The notes: generated by a model not told the origin, from the letters alone. Shown: positions 42,277 to 51,101, counted from the stretch's first letter. The stretch: 64,000 nt of DNA from Rhizobiales bacterium 62-17 (GCA_001898965.1 MKVW01000001.1:267826-331825); one strand, 5' to 3'. Numbers and translations: made by a program.

Positions 42277-43197
42277 TCAGCCTTTCATCAGTTTCAACAC
42301 GGCTTTCGACACTTCGGTGTCGGCCCTGTTCAACTCTTCCGGCACTTCGAAGTGGTTCTTGCCTGACAGCACGATGCTGCCGGCAAGTTTGCCCATGCCG
42401 GCGAGCGCCGTCGCGAACTCTCTGGAGTGGCGTTGGAATTCCGGGGTTTCCTTGTCGCCGTGAACGACAAGAACCGGGAACGTGATCTGTTCCAGATGGC
42501 GCATCGGGCTTAAGGCCACCACTTCCTCCGGTGACAGTTTCACATAGGAACTGCGCTGCGACAGCATCACCGGATATAGATCATACATGCCGCTCATCGG
42601 CACCGCGCCCTTCAACAGATCGGCAGGCCCGCCAAACTTCGTCCAGTCGGTGGTGGCGATTACGCCGCAGAGATGTCCGCCGGATGAATGGCCGGAAACA
42701 AAGATGCGATTGGGATCGCCGCCGAAGCGAGCAATGTTCTTGTGAACCCACACCATCGCGGCGCGGCACTGCTGCGCCATGTCGGGCAGGCGCACGGCCG
42801 GAATGACGGCGAAGTTCAGCGCCACATAGATGCAGCCGTTCTCGACGAAGGTGGGGGCCGGCGCCGAGGCGTCATCCTTAGTCAAAGCCCGCCAGGCGCC
42901 GCCGTGAATGAACACCATCACCGGCAGATCTTTCGCGCCCTGCGGCGCGAAAATATCCAGCGTTTCCGCCTCGGTCGGTCCGAATTTTTCGGTCTTCGGC
43001 GGGTATTTTTGACGCACAGCAGCGCTATCGGTGGCGTAGCGCGCGATCACTTCTTTCGAATTCGGCGCCCATTTCGCCTGATCATAGGCGTCATCGAGTT
43101 CTTGCTGGGTGTAATTGAGAAAAACACCGGCGGCCGAGGCCTGCGTGGACATAACGAGCGTGGCTCCCAACATCAGATTGAAATGACGACGATCCAT
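42277..43197 (-). CDS. Exported alpha/beta hydrolase (BD-FAE/HSL-like)
   Basis: A 306-residue hydrolase with a Tat-like signal MDRRHFNLMLGATLVMSTQA, cleaved near ASAAG. The mature enzyme has the oxyanion motif FIHGGAW, the nucleophile elbow VSGHSSGGHLCG, the acid region VVHGDKETPEF and the His in GKNHFEVP. The fold group covers arylformamidases, carbohydrate esterases and hormone-sensitive-lipase-like esterases, so it likely acts on an ester in the periplasm. It is the last gene of a three-gene minus-strand cluster with a binding protein and a VOC enzyme. Confidence 0.87.
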   Translation of the reverse strand: MDRRHFNLMLGATLVMSTQASAAGVFLNYTQQELDDAYDQAKWAPNSKEVIARYATDSAAVRQKYPPKTEKFGPTEAETLDIFAPQGAKDLPVMVFIHGGAWRALTKDDASAPAPTFVENGCIYVALNFAVIPAVRLPDMAQQCRAAMVWVHKNIARFGGDPNRIFVSGHSSGGHLCGVIATTDWTKFGGPADLLKGAVPMSGMYDLYPVMLSQRSSYVKLSPEEVVALSPMRHLEQITFPVLVVHGDKETPEFQRHSREFATALAGMGKLAGSIVLSGKNHFEVPEELNRADTEVSKAVLKLMKG

Positions 43198-43269
43198 GAT
43201 CGATTCCTGTATGTGAATGGTTCGAAGCTCACAGATTGGATGCGACTTCGCAAGAGCTGCGAAGAAAGC

Positions 43270-44241
43270 TCATTCGACAGTCGCTCCCGACGTCGCGATC
43301 AATCGCTCTTTGATCGCCAAGTCATCCTTGATGAACTGGGCGAAAGCCTGCGGCGTGCTGGCAACGCCCGTAAAGCCCAATCCCGCGACGAAACGTTTGT
43401 TGAAGTCCGGATCGGCCATGGTGGCGGCAACGTCCTTCTGAATTCTGTCGATGATCGCAGGTGGCGTCGTGGCCGGCGCGAACAGGCCGAACCACGACAG
43501 CGGATCGACTTCCGGATAACCGGCTTCCGCCAGCGTCGGCACATCGGGGAGAGCCGGCAGACGCTGCTTGCGCCCGATCGCCAGCGCCTTGAGCTGCTTG
43601 GCTTCGAGCATGCCAAGGGCTGCCGGGCCGCCAAGCGTCATCTGCACGTCGCCGGCGATGACCGCCTGCAAGGCGGGCGCGATGCCACGGAACGGCACCT
43701 GGACGATCTGAATGTCAGCCTGTTTCTTCAGCGCCTCGAACAGCAGATGCGGCTGGCTGCCATTGCCATAGGAGGCATAGTTCAGCGCGCCGGGCTTCGC
43801 TTTGGCGAGCGCGACCAGCTCCTGCAACGTATTGGCCTGAACGGACGGATGCACCAGCACCATCTGGTGCAGGTCAGCCAATTGCGTGATCGGCGCCAGA
43901 TCCTTGATCGGATCAAACGACATCTTGCGGAACAGGAAGGGATTGCTGGTGATCGAGGAATCGCTGGTGAACAGCAGCGTCGTGCCGTCGGCGGGCGCAC
44001 GTGCCACATATTCGCCGCCGATCATCGTGCTGGCGCCGGGCCGATTGTCGATGATGACCGACTGTCCCCATTTCCGGCCAAGGCTGTCGGCAACGGCGCG
44101 CGCAAGACCATCGACGCCGCCGCCCGCCGGATACGGCACGATCATGCGGACCATCTGCTTGGGAAAGTCCTGCGCCATGGTCAGCGTCGGCGACAGAAGG
44201 AGAGCGGCCAGCGGCAAGAGGGAACGACGAGACAGCATCAT
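43270..44241 (-). CDS. Tripartite tricarboxylate-type (Bug) periplasmic binding protein
   Basis: A 323-residue solute-binding protein of the TctC/Bug family. It has a signal peptide with an RR pair (SRRSLLPLAALLL, cut after MAQ). Family blocks are VRMIVPYPAGGGVDGLAR, VIIDNRPGASTMIGGEYVA and VPTLAEAGYPEVDP. It would bind a carboxylic acid for a TctA/TctB permease, but no permease gene is nearby. The ATG at 44241 follows GAGG by seven bases and lies just after the VOC stop; the family is often found as orphans in such numbers that the partner may be elsewhere. Confidence 0.9.
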   Translation of the reverse strand: MMLSRRSLLPLAALLLSPTLTMAQDFPKQMVRMIVPYPAGGGVDGLARAVADSLGRKWGQSVIIDNRPGASTMIGGEYVARAPADGTTLLFTSDSSITSNPFLFRKMSFDPIKDLAPITQLADLHQMVLVHPSVQANTLQELVALAKAKPGALNYASYGNGSQPHLLFEALKKQADIQIVQVPFRGIAPALQAVIAGDVQMTLGGPAALGMLEAKQLKALAIGRKQRLPALPDVPTLAEAGYPEVDPLSWFGLFAPATTPPAIIDRIQKDVAATMADPDFNKRFVAGLGFTGVASTPQAFAQFIKDDLAIKERLIATSGATVE

Positions 44242-44243
44242 GA

Positions 44244-45113
44244 TCAAACCTCAAAAACGACGGCAACGCCGCTCGCCTGCTCGGCGGGCACGACAAGACG
44301 TTCGCCAACTTCAGCGGGCGTGAAACCTTTCGCCAGCAGCCGCTCGCGCACGGAACGAAGATCGGATGCGCGGAAGCTGACGGCGGCGATACAGGGGACG
44401 GGAGCAAAGAGCGTGCCGGGCAGGAGTGCGGCGGCGTCGCGCCAGTGGACCAGGGTCAGGCGCGAACCGAGCGCGAAGTCGAAGCGGGCGACATGGCCCT
44501 CGCGCACGAGCGGTGCGCCAATATAGCGGGCATAGCGATCGCTGAAGCGATCGAGATCGTCGACGACGACGATGGTGTCGACGAGTTTCGTGCAACCGTT
44601 GGGATGAACGATATAGCGCGGCTGATAGATATACTCCGGCGTCAGATGGCGCGCGGACTGAATATAACCTTCCGGCGAGTCGTTCGGCGCGAATTGCACG
44701 CGCTCGAACTTCGCGGTTTTGACGCCGTTGGGCGTGTCGATGTCTCGCTGTAGCGGGATGACCCCGGATGTCTCGATCTGGTTGGCGTTCAGCCGCTGAT
44801 CGACGGCATGCGGGTTTTCCGAGTTGAAACAGATGATATGCGCGCCCTGATGGCGCGCCAGGAAGTTGGCGATGCGCGGCGCCTGCTGTTGCGGATTTTC
44901 GCTGCCCAAAACTTCGAGATAATTGTCAGCAAACATGATGCAGCGATTGCCGGAGGCCAAGGGCTTCACCGTGTCGCCCGGCTTCCAGGCCGCCGACTGC
45001 GGTGAATAAGGTGTCAGTTGGAAGCCCATCGCCTCAAAAGTGGCGGTGGCCAAAGCCAGATCGCGCACTGCCATGCCGACATGATTGATGTGGTCGAAAT
45101 CCACCTGCTGCAT
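44244..45113 (-). CDS. VOC-superfamily protein, Glyoxalase_3-like
   Basis: A 289-residue protein with a two-module VOC fold. It starts near DFDHINHVGMAVRDLALATATF, the usual first strand-helix, and a second module begins KLVDTIVVVDDLDRFSDRY. The first His and a later Glu could bind metal. Proteins of this type occur as lyases or dioxygenase-like enzymes in small-molecule catabolism, function unknown here. The ATG at 45113 is preceded by GGGAAC and, further off, AGGAGA; a TTG at 45140 is an alternative. It leads the three-gene cluster reading leftward. Confidence 0.75.
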   Translation of the reverse strand: MQQVDFDHINHVGMAVRDLALATATFEAMGFQLTPYSPQSAAWKPGDTVKPLASGNRCIMFADNYLEVLGSENPQQQAPRIANFLARHQGAHIICFNSENPHAVDQRLNANQIETSGVIPLQRDIDTPNGVKTAKFERVQFAPNDSPEGYIQSARHLTPEYIYQPRYIVHPNGCTKLVDTIVVVDDLDRFSDRYARYIGAPLVREGHVARFDFALGSRLTLVHWRDAAALLPGTLFAPVPCIAAVSFRASDLRSVRERLLAKGFTPAEVGERLVVPAEQASGVAVVFEV

Positions 45114-45219
45114 TGTTCCCAGCGTCTCCTCTTTGCTCAATACATCGCATTTTCAGGATCGCTCGTGCAACGCGAACGGAGGGAAGACTTATAGGCTGGG
45201 ATGCTAGATTAATTGCTCT

Positions 45220-45353
45220 GGCATATGAGAAAGTGCGCGGGGCACTGCCGATTTAAGCGGCAGTGGAGCCTTGGGATACGCCATTGAAATAAGCAGGTTA
45301 AGGGACGTCGCACGCGCGACCATAAAACCTCCTGCTTCTGCTCTCATATTGCC
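45220..45353 (+). ncRNA. Candidate structured leader RNA before the SnoaL-like gene
   Basis: An unusual nest of pairing elements: an outer stem of 11 bp with one bulge (GGCATATGAGA 45220-45230 with TCTCATATTGCC 45342-45353), a hairpin CACTGCCG/CGGCAGTG (45243-45265), a stem AAGCAGG/CCTGCTT (45291-45297 with 45331-45337), and inside it a hairpin GTCGC/GCGAC (45307-45320). The ribosome site GGAGG of the next gene follows at 45365. It matches no riboswitch that I recognise, and direction is assumed from the downstream gene. Confidence 0.35.
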
Positions 45354-45375
45354 CGACTGCACGCGGAGGGAAATG

Positions 45376-45807
45376 ATGGAAACCAGCATCAAGAAGCTCT
45401 TCGACCGATATGAGCGCTTTTTCAATCGCTCCCTTGGCGGCGACATGAATATGGATGAGGTGGCATCGCTATATGCTTCCGAATTCATAGCGGCCTCGCC
45501 GGCCGGCGTCATGACGGGGAAGAACGACGCTCAATTCAAGCACGTTATGGAGCAAGGCTACGCGCACTATCGGGCGATCGGGACAAAGGGCATGCGCATA
45601 CGAAATGTTCATTGCTCCCCGATCGACGAGCGTCATTGCCTGGCGCATGTGGCCTGGACGGCGACCTACAGACGAGCGGACAAGGCAGACGTCACGATCA
45701 ACTTCGACGTTCACTATCTCGTCCAAGAGCGGGAGGGCGACCTCAAGATTTTTGGCTGGGTGTCTGGTGACGAGCAGGCGCTTTTGAAGCAGCACGGCAT
45801 AATCTGA
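45376..45807 (+). CDS. SnoaL/NTF2-like small protein
   Basis: A 143-residue protein with the cone-shaped NTF2/SnoaL fold pattern: FDRYERFFNRSLGGDMNMDE, ASLYASEFIAASPAG, then a beta-rich part with HVAWTATYRRADKADVTINFDVHYLV and IFGWVSGDEQ. Members are isomerases, dehydratases or ligand binders; the role is not predictable. Third-position GC looks lower than in the neighbours, so it could have been acquired separately. Two ATGs (45373 and 45376) follow GGAGGG; the second has better spacing. A possible structured RNA precedes it. Confidence 0.72.
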   Translation: METSIKKLFDRYERFFNRSLGGDMNMDEVASLYASEFIAASPAGVMTGKNDAQFKHVMEQGYAHYRAIGTKGMRIRNVHCSPIDERHCLAHVAWTATYRRADKADVTINFDVHYLVQEREGDLKIFGWVSGDEQALLKQHGII

Positions 45808-45922
45808 GGCGAGCTTGGCGGCCGGTCGAGCTGTTGCCTTTTTGCCCGGAGCGCTGTTTGGTCGAGAGAGGGCAGGGCCCGGAAGGGCGAATTTTCGAGC
45901 TGTAGAGCCTGATGAGGCATAT

Positions 45923-46918
45923 GTGATTGATAATAGGTGGAAATTTTCCGTCGCGCCGATGATGGACTGGTCGGACCGGCATTGCCGGTTCCTGCACCGT
46001 CTGCTGTCGCGCCGCGCGCTTCTCTATACGGAAATGGTGACCACCGGCGCGATCCTGTTCGGGCCGCGCGAGCGTTTGCTTGCCTATGATCAGGCCGAAC
46101 ATCCGGTCGCCTTGCAACTCGGCGGCAGCGAGCCTGAGGCTTTGGCGCAATGCGCGCGCATCGGCGAAGAGTTTGGCTATGACGAGATCAATCTTAATTG
46201 CGGCTGCCCGTCCGATCGCGTGCAGAACGGTGCCTTTGGCGCTTGCCTGATGCGCGAGCCCGATCTCGTTGCAGCTTCCGTGGCGGCGATGAAAGCGACG
46301 GTGAAGATTCCCGTCACCGTCAAATGCCGCATCGGCGTCGATGATCAGGAGCCGCGCGAGGCTTTGTGGACGATGGCCGAGAAGCTGCGGGCTGCTGGCG
46401 TCGATGCACTGATCGTTCATGCGCGCAAGGCTTGGCTGAAAGGCCTTTCGCCGAAGGAAAATCGCGACGTCCCGCCGCTCGACTATCCCCTCGTGCACGC
46501 CTTGAAGCGCGACTTCCCAGAGATGCCGATCGCCATCAATGGCGGCCTGCGCAGCATGGATGTCATCAAGGCGCAGCTCGAAGACGTCGATGGCGCGATG
46601 GTCGGCCGCGAAGCCTATCAGAACCCCGGGCTCTTGCTCGAAGTCGACCCAGAACTCTTCGGCGAAGCCGCGCCCATCGCCGATGCGTTCGAAGCGGTGG
46701 CTTTGATGGAGCCCTATATCGCCGGCGAACTGGCCAAGGGCGCTCGTCTCTCCGATATCACCCGTCACATGCTCGGTCTCTTCGCCGGCATGCCGGGGGC
46801 ACGCGCCTTCCGTCGTCATCTGGCGACCGAAGCGGTCAAGCGTGGCGCTGGCCTCGATGTGCTGCGAGCGGCCGTCGCGCATGTGAGCCGCGCGGATCCG
46901 GCGCAAGACGCCGCCTGA
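45923..46918 (+). CDS. dusA: tRNA-dihydrouridine synthase A
   Basis: A 331-residue FMN enzyme that reduces uridines in the tRNA D-loop with NADPH. Diagnostic DusA features are FSVAPMMDWSDRHCRFLHR near the start, the active-site loop NLNCGCPSDRVQNGAFGACL with the catalytic cysteine, VHARKAWLKGLSPKENR and the phosphate site INGGLRS/VGREAYQNP. The GTG at 45923 with GAGG five bases upstream fits the family start (the core begins within ten residues); a longer frame back to 45815 has no similarity. Probably monocistronic. Confidence 0.95.
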   Translation: MIDNRWKFSVAPMMDWSDRHCRFLHRLLSRRALLYTEMVTTGAILFGPRERLLAYDQAEHPVALQLGGSEPEALAQCARIGEEFGYDEINLNCGCPSDRVQNGAFGACLMREPDLVAASVAAMKATVKIPVTVKCRIGVDDQEPREALWTMAEKLRAAGVDALIVHARKAWLKGLSPKENRDVPPLDYPLVHALKRDFPEMPIAINGGLRSMDVIKAQLEDVDGAMVGREAYQNPGLLLEVDPELFGEAAPIADAFEAVALMEPYIAGELAKGARLSDITRHMLGLFAGMPGARAFRRHLATEAVKRGAGLDVLRAAVAHVSRADPAQDAA

Positions 46919-47057
46919 CGTTCGTTCGATAAATGTGCATCACACAGCGAGCTTGGCCTTGCGTCCCTTGCCGCAATGCCGCAAAGGTCGCGCCATTGAC
47001 CCGTCGACTGGCAAGCGGGCCGGAAAACAAGCGCAAAAATAAAACCGAGGTCCAGGA

Positions 47058-47891
47058 ATGACGATTTTGGGAATGCCGCTGCAGGATTTTGCTTTGATGG
47101 CGGCGGGGATGATTGCTGCGGGCGCGATTACGGGGCTTCTGGCAGGTGTGTTCGGCGTCGGCGGTGGGGCCGTCATCGTGCCGGTACTATATGAAATTTT
47201 CCGCGTTCTCGGCGTCAGCGATGACGTACGCATGCCGCTGACCATTGGCACGTCGCTCGCCATCATCGTGCCGACATCCATTGCCTCGTTCCGCAGTCAC
47301 AAGGCGCGTGGGCAGGTGGACATGTCGGTGCTGCGCGTCTGGGCCGTGCCGGTGGTGATCGGCACGATCCTCGGTGCGCTCGCTGCGCGCTGGGTGCCGT
47401 CAAACGTCTTCAAGATCGTGTTCATCGTCGTCGCGGGCCTTTCGGCCATTCGTCTGCTCAGCGGCTTTCCCTTCCGCCTCGGCAGTGACTTCCCCAAGGG
47501 CATCCTGATGCGCGTCTATGGCTTCGTCACTGGCGTGCTGTCGGCGCTGATGGGCATCGGCGGCGGCCAGATCTCCTCGATGTTCATGACGCTCTACAAC
47601 CGCCCCATCCATCAGGCGATCTCCACATCGGCCGGCATGGGTGTGCTGATCGCCATACCGGGCGCCATCGGCTATGCCATCGCCGGTTACGACAAGACAG
47701 GCCTGCCGCCGTTCTCGATCGGTTATGTCTCGTTTCTCGGCATCCTTCTGCTCGCGCCCATCAGCGTCTTGACGGCGCCGCTCGGCGTGAAGCTGGCGCA
47801 TGCCATGTCGAAGCGCACGCTCGAAGTTGCCTTCGGTCTGTTTCTGCTGACCGTGTCGGCGCGTTTCGTCGTCAGTATGGTGACGGGCTAG
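47058..47891 (+). CDS. TauE/SafE-family sulfite/sulfonate exporter-like permease
   Basis: A 277-residue inner-membrane protein with about eight segments in two repeats. Each repeat carries the family glycine motif: AGVFGVGGGAVIVPVL in the first and LMGIGGGQISSMFM in the second. The family exports anions such as sulfite, sulfoacetate or taurine-derived products; the exact substrate is unknown. A single gene with AGG seven bases before its ATG. Its last 20 bases overlap the convergent small membrane-protein gene. Confidence 0.9.
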   Translation: MTILGMPLQDFALMAAGMIAAGAITGLLAGVFGVGGGAVIVPVLYEIFRVLGVSDDVRMPLTIGTSLAIIVPTSIASFRSHKARGQVDMSVLRVWAVPVVIGTILGALAARWVPSNVFKIVFIVVAGLSAIRLLSGFPFRLGSDFPKGILMRVYGFVTGVLSALMGIGGGQISSMFMTLYNRPIHQAISTSAGMGVLIAIPGAIGYAIAGYDKTGLPPFSIGYVSFLGILLLAPISVLTAPLGVKLAHAMSKRTLEVAFGLFLLTVSARFVVSMVTG

Positions 47892-48282
47892 AATTGGCGT
47901 TTTGGACCGGCCGTTGACGGTCGGTCCACCAGTCGCGGCGCGGAAACAAAGCCGCGACGGCGATGAGGATGGGCGGAACGAGGCTGATCGTGCCGAGGAT
48001 GCTCAGCAGGATTGGATAGTTCGCGCCGAAAAGCGTCGTGTGCAAGATATGGATCAGGCTGAGCCACAACACGCCGCAGGCCAGGATGATGAGAGCCACC
48101 ACCTGCGATGGCAGGCCGATGTCGTTTAAAAGTGCTCTTACGAGAAGCGCGAGGCCGACGTGATAGACGATGACGGCTTGATAGGTGCCGCCGATGGCCG
48201 AGCCCCGACCAAAAACTACAAACAACATCGTGACGATGCCTGCCAGGGCAATCAGCCCGCCGAAATAGCTTTTTCTGTCCAT
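47872..48282 (-). CDS. Small integral membrane protein, unknown function
   Basis: A 136-residue hydrophobic protein with four predicted membrane segments: around YFGGLIALAGIVTMLFVVFG, YQAVIVYHVGLALLVRAL, VVALIILACGVLWLSLIHIL and SILGTISLVPPILIAVAALF. I recognise no family. It ends in a polar tail (RRDWWTDRQRP). It is tail-to-tail with the TauE/SafE gene and starts 44 bases after the DUF6157 gene on the same strand, so the three genes from 50158 leftward may be one unit. Confidence 0.65.
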   Translation of the reverse strand: MDRKSYFGGLIALAGIVTMLFVVFGRGSAIGGTYQAVIVYHVGLALLVRALLNDIGLPSQVVALIILACGVLWLSLIHILHTTLFGANYPILLSILGTISLVPPILIAVAALFPRRDWWTDRQRPVQNANSSPSPY

Positions 48283-48326
48283 GGGTGTCTCGTCAGCTCA
48301 ACGCTGACCAACGTCGTTGATGCCCT

Positions 48327-48728
48327 TTAGTTCCGGCTGCTGCGCATGCCATTGACGATCTTTACGTCCGGCTTCTTGGCGAACTGCCGATAGGCCGGCG
48401 TTTCCACGCCATGGAGCGCGACGCGGCCCTTGTCGTCGTGGTGCAGGCCCCAGCCGAATTGCTTGACCAGCGGTGAGCAGCGCAGACAGGCTTTTGGCTT
48501 CGAGAAGAATTCGGCGCGCGCCTGTTTCCATTCCGAGCGGGGAATTTGCGCCCGCTCGGCGTGGGTGAGGAACAGCACGTCGTCGCTGGTATGGCAGTAG
48601 GGCTTGTCGTAGATCAGGCGATGCTGGATCGCGGCGATGGTGCCGGTTTTCTCGGGCACGATGCCATGCTTTGCCGTGCTGTCGGGCGAAACCACGATGA
48701 AGGTATTGATGTAATTGGTCGTCTTCAT
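48327..48728 (-). CDS. DUF6157-family protein
   Basis: A 133-residue cytoplasmic protein. Opening MKTTNYINTFIVVSPDST and blocks YTSDDVLF-like (HTSDDVLFLTHAERAQIP), EFFSKPKACLRCSPLVKQFG and the terminal NGMRSSRN match the DUF6157 family found across bacteria. No function is known. Its ATG overlaps the stop of the MocR-type regulator gene (ATGA at 48725-48728), suggesting co-expression; whether the regulator controls it is not visible. Confidence 0.8.
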   Translation of the reverse strand: MKTTNYINTFIVVSPDSTAKHGIVPEKTGTIAAIQHRLIYDKPYCHTSDDVLFLTHAERAQIPRSEWKQARAEFFSKPKACLRCSPLVKQFGWGLHHDDKGRVALHGVETPAYRQFAKKPDVKIVNGMRSSRN

Positions 48729-50158
48729 GCCTTTTGCCTCAAAGCGGTGGCGAGTGAACGATAGAGGCGCGGATCGCTGGATTGCGCCACGTTGAAGCGC
48801 AAAAAGCGATGCGCGGTTTGCGACAGGCTGAATGCATTGCCCGGCGCCAGCACGATATTGTCGCGCAAGCAGGCGCGGGCCACGTCGGCGGTATCGATCC
48901 CGTCCGGCACCGTACACCACAGAAACATGCCAGCCTGTGGCTGCAACCACGGCACGATGCCGAGCGGTTTGAGCCGCGCCGTCGTTTCCGCACGGGCCTC
49001 GGCCAGGCGTGCGCGCAGACCATCCACATGCTTGCGATAGCTGCCATCGGTCAGCAAAGCCAGCACCAGTTCGGAGGCGAGCCGCCCAGCACCGAAACTG
49101 GTGGCGATCTTCAAATCCGTCAGGCCTTCGATCCAATCGGGCCGCGCGGCGATGAAGCCGCAGCGCACCGAGGCCGACAGCGTCTTCGAGAAACTGCCGA
49201 TATGGATGACCTTGTTCAAGCCATCGAAAGCCGCGAGCCTGGGCGCCGGTGTCTGCTCGAAATCGGCGAAAATATCATCTTCGATAATGGTCACGCCTGC
49301 CTGGTCGGCCAAGGTCAACAGCCGGTGCGCGATCACGGGTGAGAGTGTCGCGCCGGTCGGGTTATGAACGGCCGAATTGGTGATGTAGAGGCGCGGGCGA
49401 TGGGTCGTCAGGGCTTGCGCGAACAGATCGATGTCGGGGCCATCGGGGCGATAGGGCACGCTGACGATCTTGGCGCGATGCGCCCGCAGCAGCGCATGAA
49501 AATTGAAGTAGCAGGGATCGTCGATCAACACCGTATCGCCGGGCTCGATCAGAAAACGACACAGAAGATCGATCGCCTGCGTGCCGGAATCGGCGAGCAT
49601 GATCTGATCGGGCGAGACGACGATGCCGTGCTCACTCATGCGGCGCGCGAGAAGTTGACGCAGCGGCGGCAGGCCAAGCGGCACGCCATAGTCGGTCAGC
49701 GCGGATTGCGGTGCGCGTGACAGGCTGCGCAGCGCCCTCCGGATCGCCTCTTCCGGCATCCACGCGGGCGGCAACCATCCGCAGCCGGGCTTGAGAATGT
49801 CGTCATCCGCATCGAGCGATTGGCGCGAAATCCAGAGCGGGTCGATTTCCCGGTCGAGTTTGGGGCTAAGTTCGGCAAGCGACAGCGGCGCCAGGGGCGC
49901 CGCGACATAGAAACCGGACCCCGGCCGCGAGCGGATGGCGCCTTCCGCCGCCAGGCGTTCGTAAGCCTCGACCACCGTCGATGTCGACACGCCCATGGTC
50001 TTGGCGAAAGCACGCACCGAGGGCAGGCGCGCACCCGGCGTCAGGCTGCGCACGGCGATCCGCTGCGAGATCGCCTGCATCACGGCTGAGATCCGCGTGC
50101 TGGCGCTTTGGCCCGTGATATCGACCGGGATGTCCATCTGTACTGCACTCAAGGCCAT
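48725..50158 (-). CDS. MocR/PdxR-type regulator (GntR winged helix fused to aminotransferase fold)
   Basis: A 477-residue fusion. Residues about 20 to 85 are a GntR winged helix (AISQRIAVRSLTPGARLPSV, then RAFAKTMGVSTSTVVEAYE). The rest is a fold-type I aminotransferase domain with the PLP lysine in IGSFSKTLSASVRCGF, preceded by NSAVHNPTGATLS and IIEDDIFADF. Such proteins use PLP or an amino-acid ligand to regulate genes and rarely catalyse transamination. The ATG at 50158 lies beside direct repeats in the divergent region with an EamA-type exporter, the probable target. Confidence 0.93.
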   Translation of the reverse strand: MALSAVQMDIPVDITGQSASTRISAVMQAISQRIAVRSLTPGARLPSVRAFAKTMGVSTSTVVEAYERLAAEGAIRSRPGSGFYVAAPLAPLSLAELSPKLDREIDPLWISRQSLDADDDILKPGCGWLPPAWMPEEAIRRALRSLSRAPQSALTDYGVPLGLPPLRQLLARRMSEHGIVVSPDQIMLADSGTQAIDLLCRFLIEPGDTVLIDDPCYFNFHALLRAHRAKIVSVPYRPDGPDIDLFAQALTTHRPRLYITNSAVHNPTGATLSPVIAHRLLTLADQAGVTIIEDDIFADFEQTPAPRLAAFDGLNKVIHIGSFSKTLSASVRCGFIAARPDWIEGLTDLKIATSFGAGRLASELVLALLTDGSYRKHVDGLRARLAEARAETTARLKPLGIVPWLQPQAGMFLWCTVPDGIDTADVARACLRDNIVLAPGNAFSLSQTAHRFLRFNVAQSSDPRLYRSLATALRQKA

Positions 50159-50181
50159 AACAGTTTCGGAAGATTGTACTG
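50139..50181. promoter_or_regulatory. Direct repeats between MocR gene and DMT exporter
   Basis: TGTACTG occurs at 50139-50145 and again at 50175-50181, with a related TGTATTG-type stretch just after it. MocR-family proteins typically bind direct repeats in the divergent promoter region of their target. The first copy lies inside the first codons of the regulator gene as annotated, so the true start may be the later ATG at 50137. Confidence 0.4.
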
Positions 50182-50237
50182 TATTGTCCCTGGTTGTGCC
50201 AGCCCGTCCCGCCGATAGAGGCTCGACGAGGTGTGAA

Positions 50238-51101
50238 ATGGACAAGACGGCGACGGCCTGGATCAACGGTTTTCTCGGTGTGCTGATTTTCAGCGGCTCC
50301 CTGCCGGCAACGCGGGTGGCCGTGGCTGATTTCGATCCGGTCTTCCTCACTGTCGCCCGTGCTGCTTTGGCCGGCGTGCTGGCGCTGGGCCTCCTGCTGA
50401 TCTTCCGTGAGAAGCGGCCCGCGCGGGAAGATCTGGTCTCGCTGTTGATCGTCTCTCTTGGCGTCGTCGTCGGCTTTCCGCTGCTCACGGCTTTGGCGCT
50501 GCGTCATGTCACCTCGGCTCATTCTATCGTCTTCGTCGGCCTGTTGCCGTTGGCGACAGCTATTTTCGGTGTGTGGCGAGGTGGCGAACGTCCGCGTCTC
50601 GCCTTCTGGCTGTTCTCGGGTCTCGGCAGTGCTTTCGTCGCGGGCTTCGCGCTCTCGCAAGGGGTGAGCGCGTCACCCCTGGGCGATGTGTTGATGCTGG
50701 CCGCCATCATCGTCTGCGGCCTCGGTTATGCGGAGGGAGGACGCCTGTCGCGCAAGCTCGGCGGCTGGCAGGTGATCTCCTGGGCGCTGGTTCTGTCGTT
50801 GCCGATCATGGTGGCGCTCGCGGCATTCACTTGGCCGGGCTCCTTCACCCATGTGAGCGAACCGGCGTGGCTGGGCCTGGCTTATGTCTCGCTGTTCAGC
50901 ATGCTCATCGGCTTCATCTTCTGGTATCGCGGTCTGGCGCTTGGCGGCATCGCCGCCGTCGGCCAGTTGCAGCTGCTGCAACCCTTCTTCGGCCTGGCGC
51001 TGGCCGCGACCTTGCTGCATGAGGCGGTGAGCCCGTGGATGCTGCTGGTCACCATCGCCGTGGTCGCCTGCGTGGCGGGTGCGAGAAAGTTCGCGCGATA
51101 G
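50238..51101 (+). CDS. EamA-family (DMT superfamily) exporter
   Basis: A 287-residue inner-membrane protein with ten segments in two EamA repeats: ATAWINGFLGVLIFSGSLPA begins the first, LGDVLMLAAIIVCGLGYAEGG the second. Family proteins export amino acids, nucleobases or metabolites, or work as drug/metabolite carriers. Divergent placement beside a MocR-type regulator suggests an amino-acid or vitamin-B6-related substrate sensed by that regulator. The ATG at 50238 gives the standard first segment; an upstream in-frame extension overlaps the regulator and is rejected. Confidence 0.92.
   Translation: MDKTATAWINGFLGVLIFSGSLPATRVAVADFDPVFLTVARAALAGVLALGLLLIFREKRPAREDLVSLLIVSLGVVVGFPLLTALALRHVTSAHSIVFVGLLPLATAIFGVWRGGERPRLAFWLFSGLGSAFVAGFALSQGVSASPLGDVLMLAAIIVCGLGYAEGGRLSRKLGGWQVISWALVLSLPIMVALAAFTWPGSFTHVSEPAWLGLAYVSLFSMLIGFIFWYRGLALGGIAAVGQLQLLQPFFGLALAATLLHEAVSPWMLLVTIAVVACVAGARKFAR

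Noticed and set aside
42688-44526. 612-codon frame opposite to the hydrolase and binding-protein genes
   Set aside because: It runs through two unrelated genes and their gap with Arg/His-rich low-complexity translation and no recognisable domain.
45243-45265. Hairpin considered as a terminator
   Set aside because: No T-tract follows on either strand, so it is treated as part of a possible structured leader.
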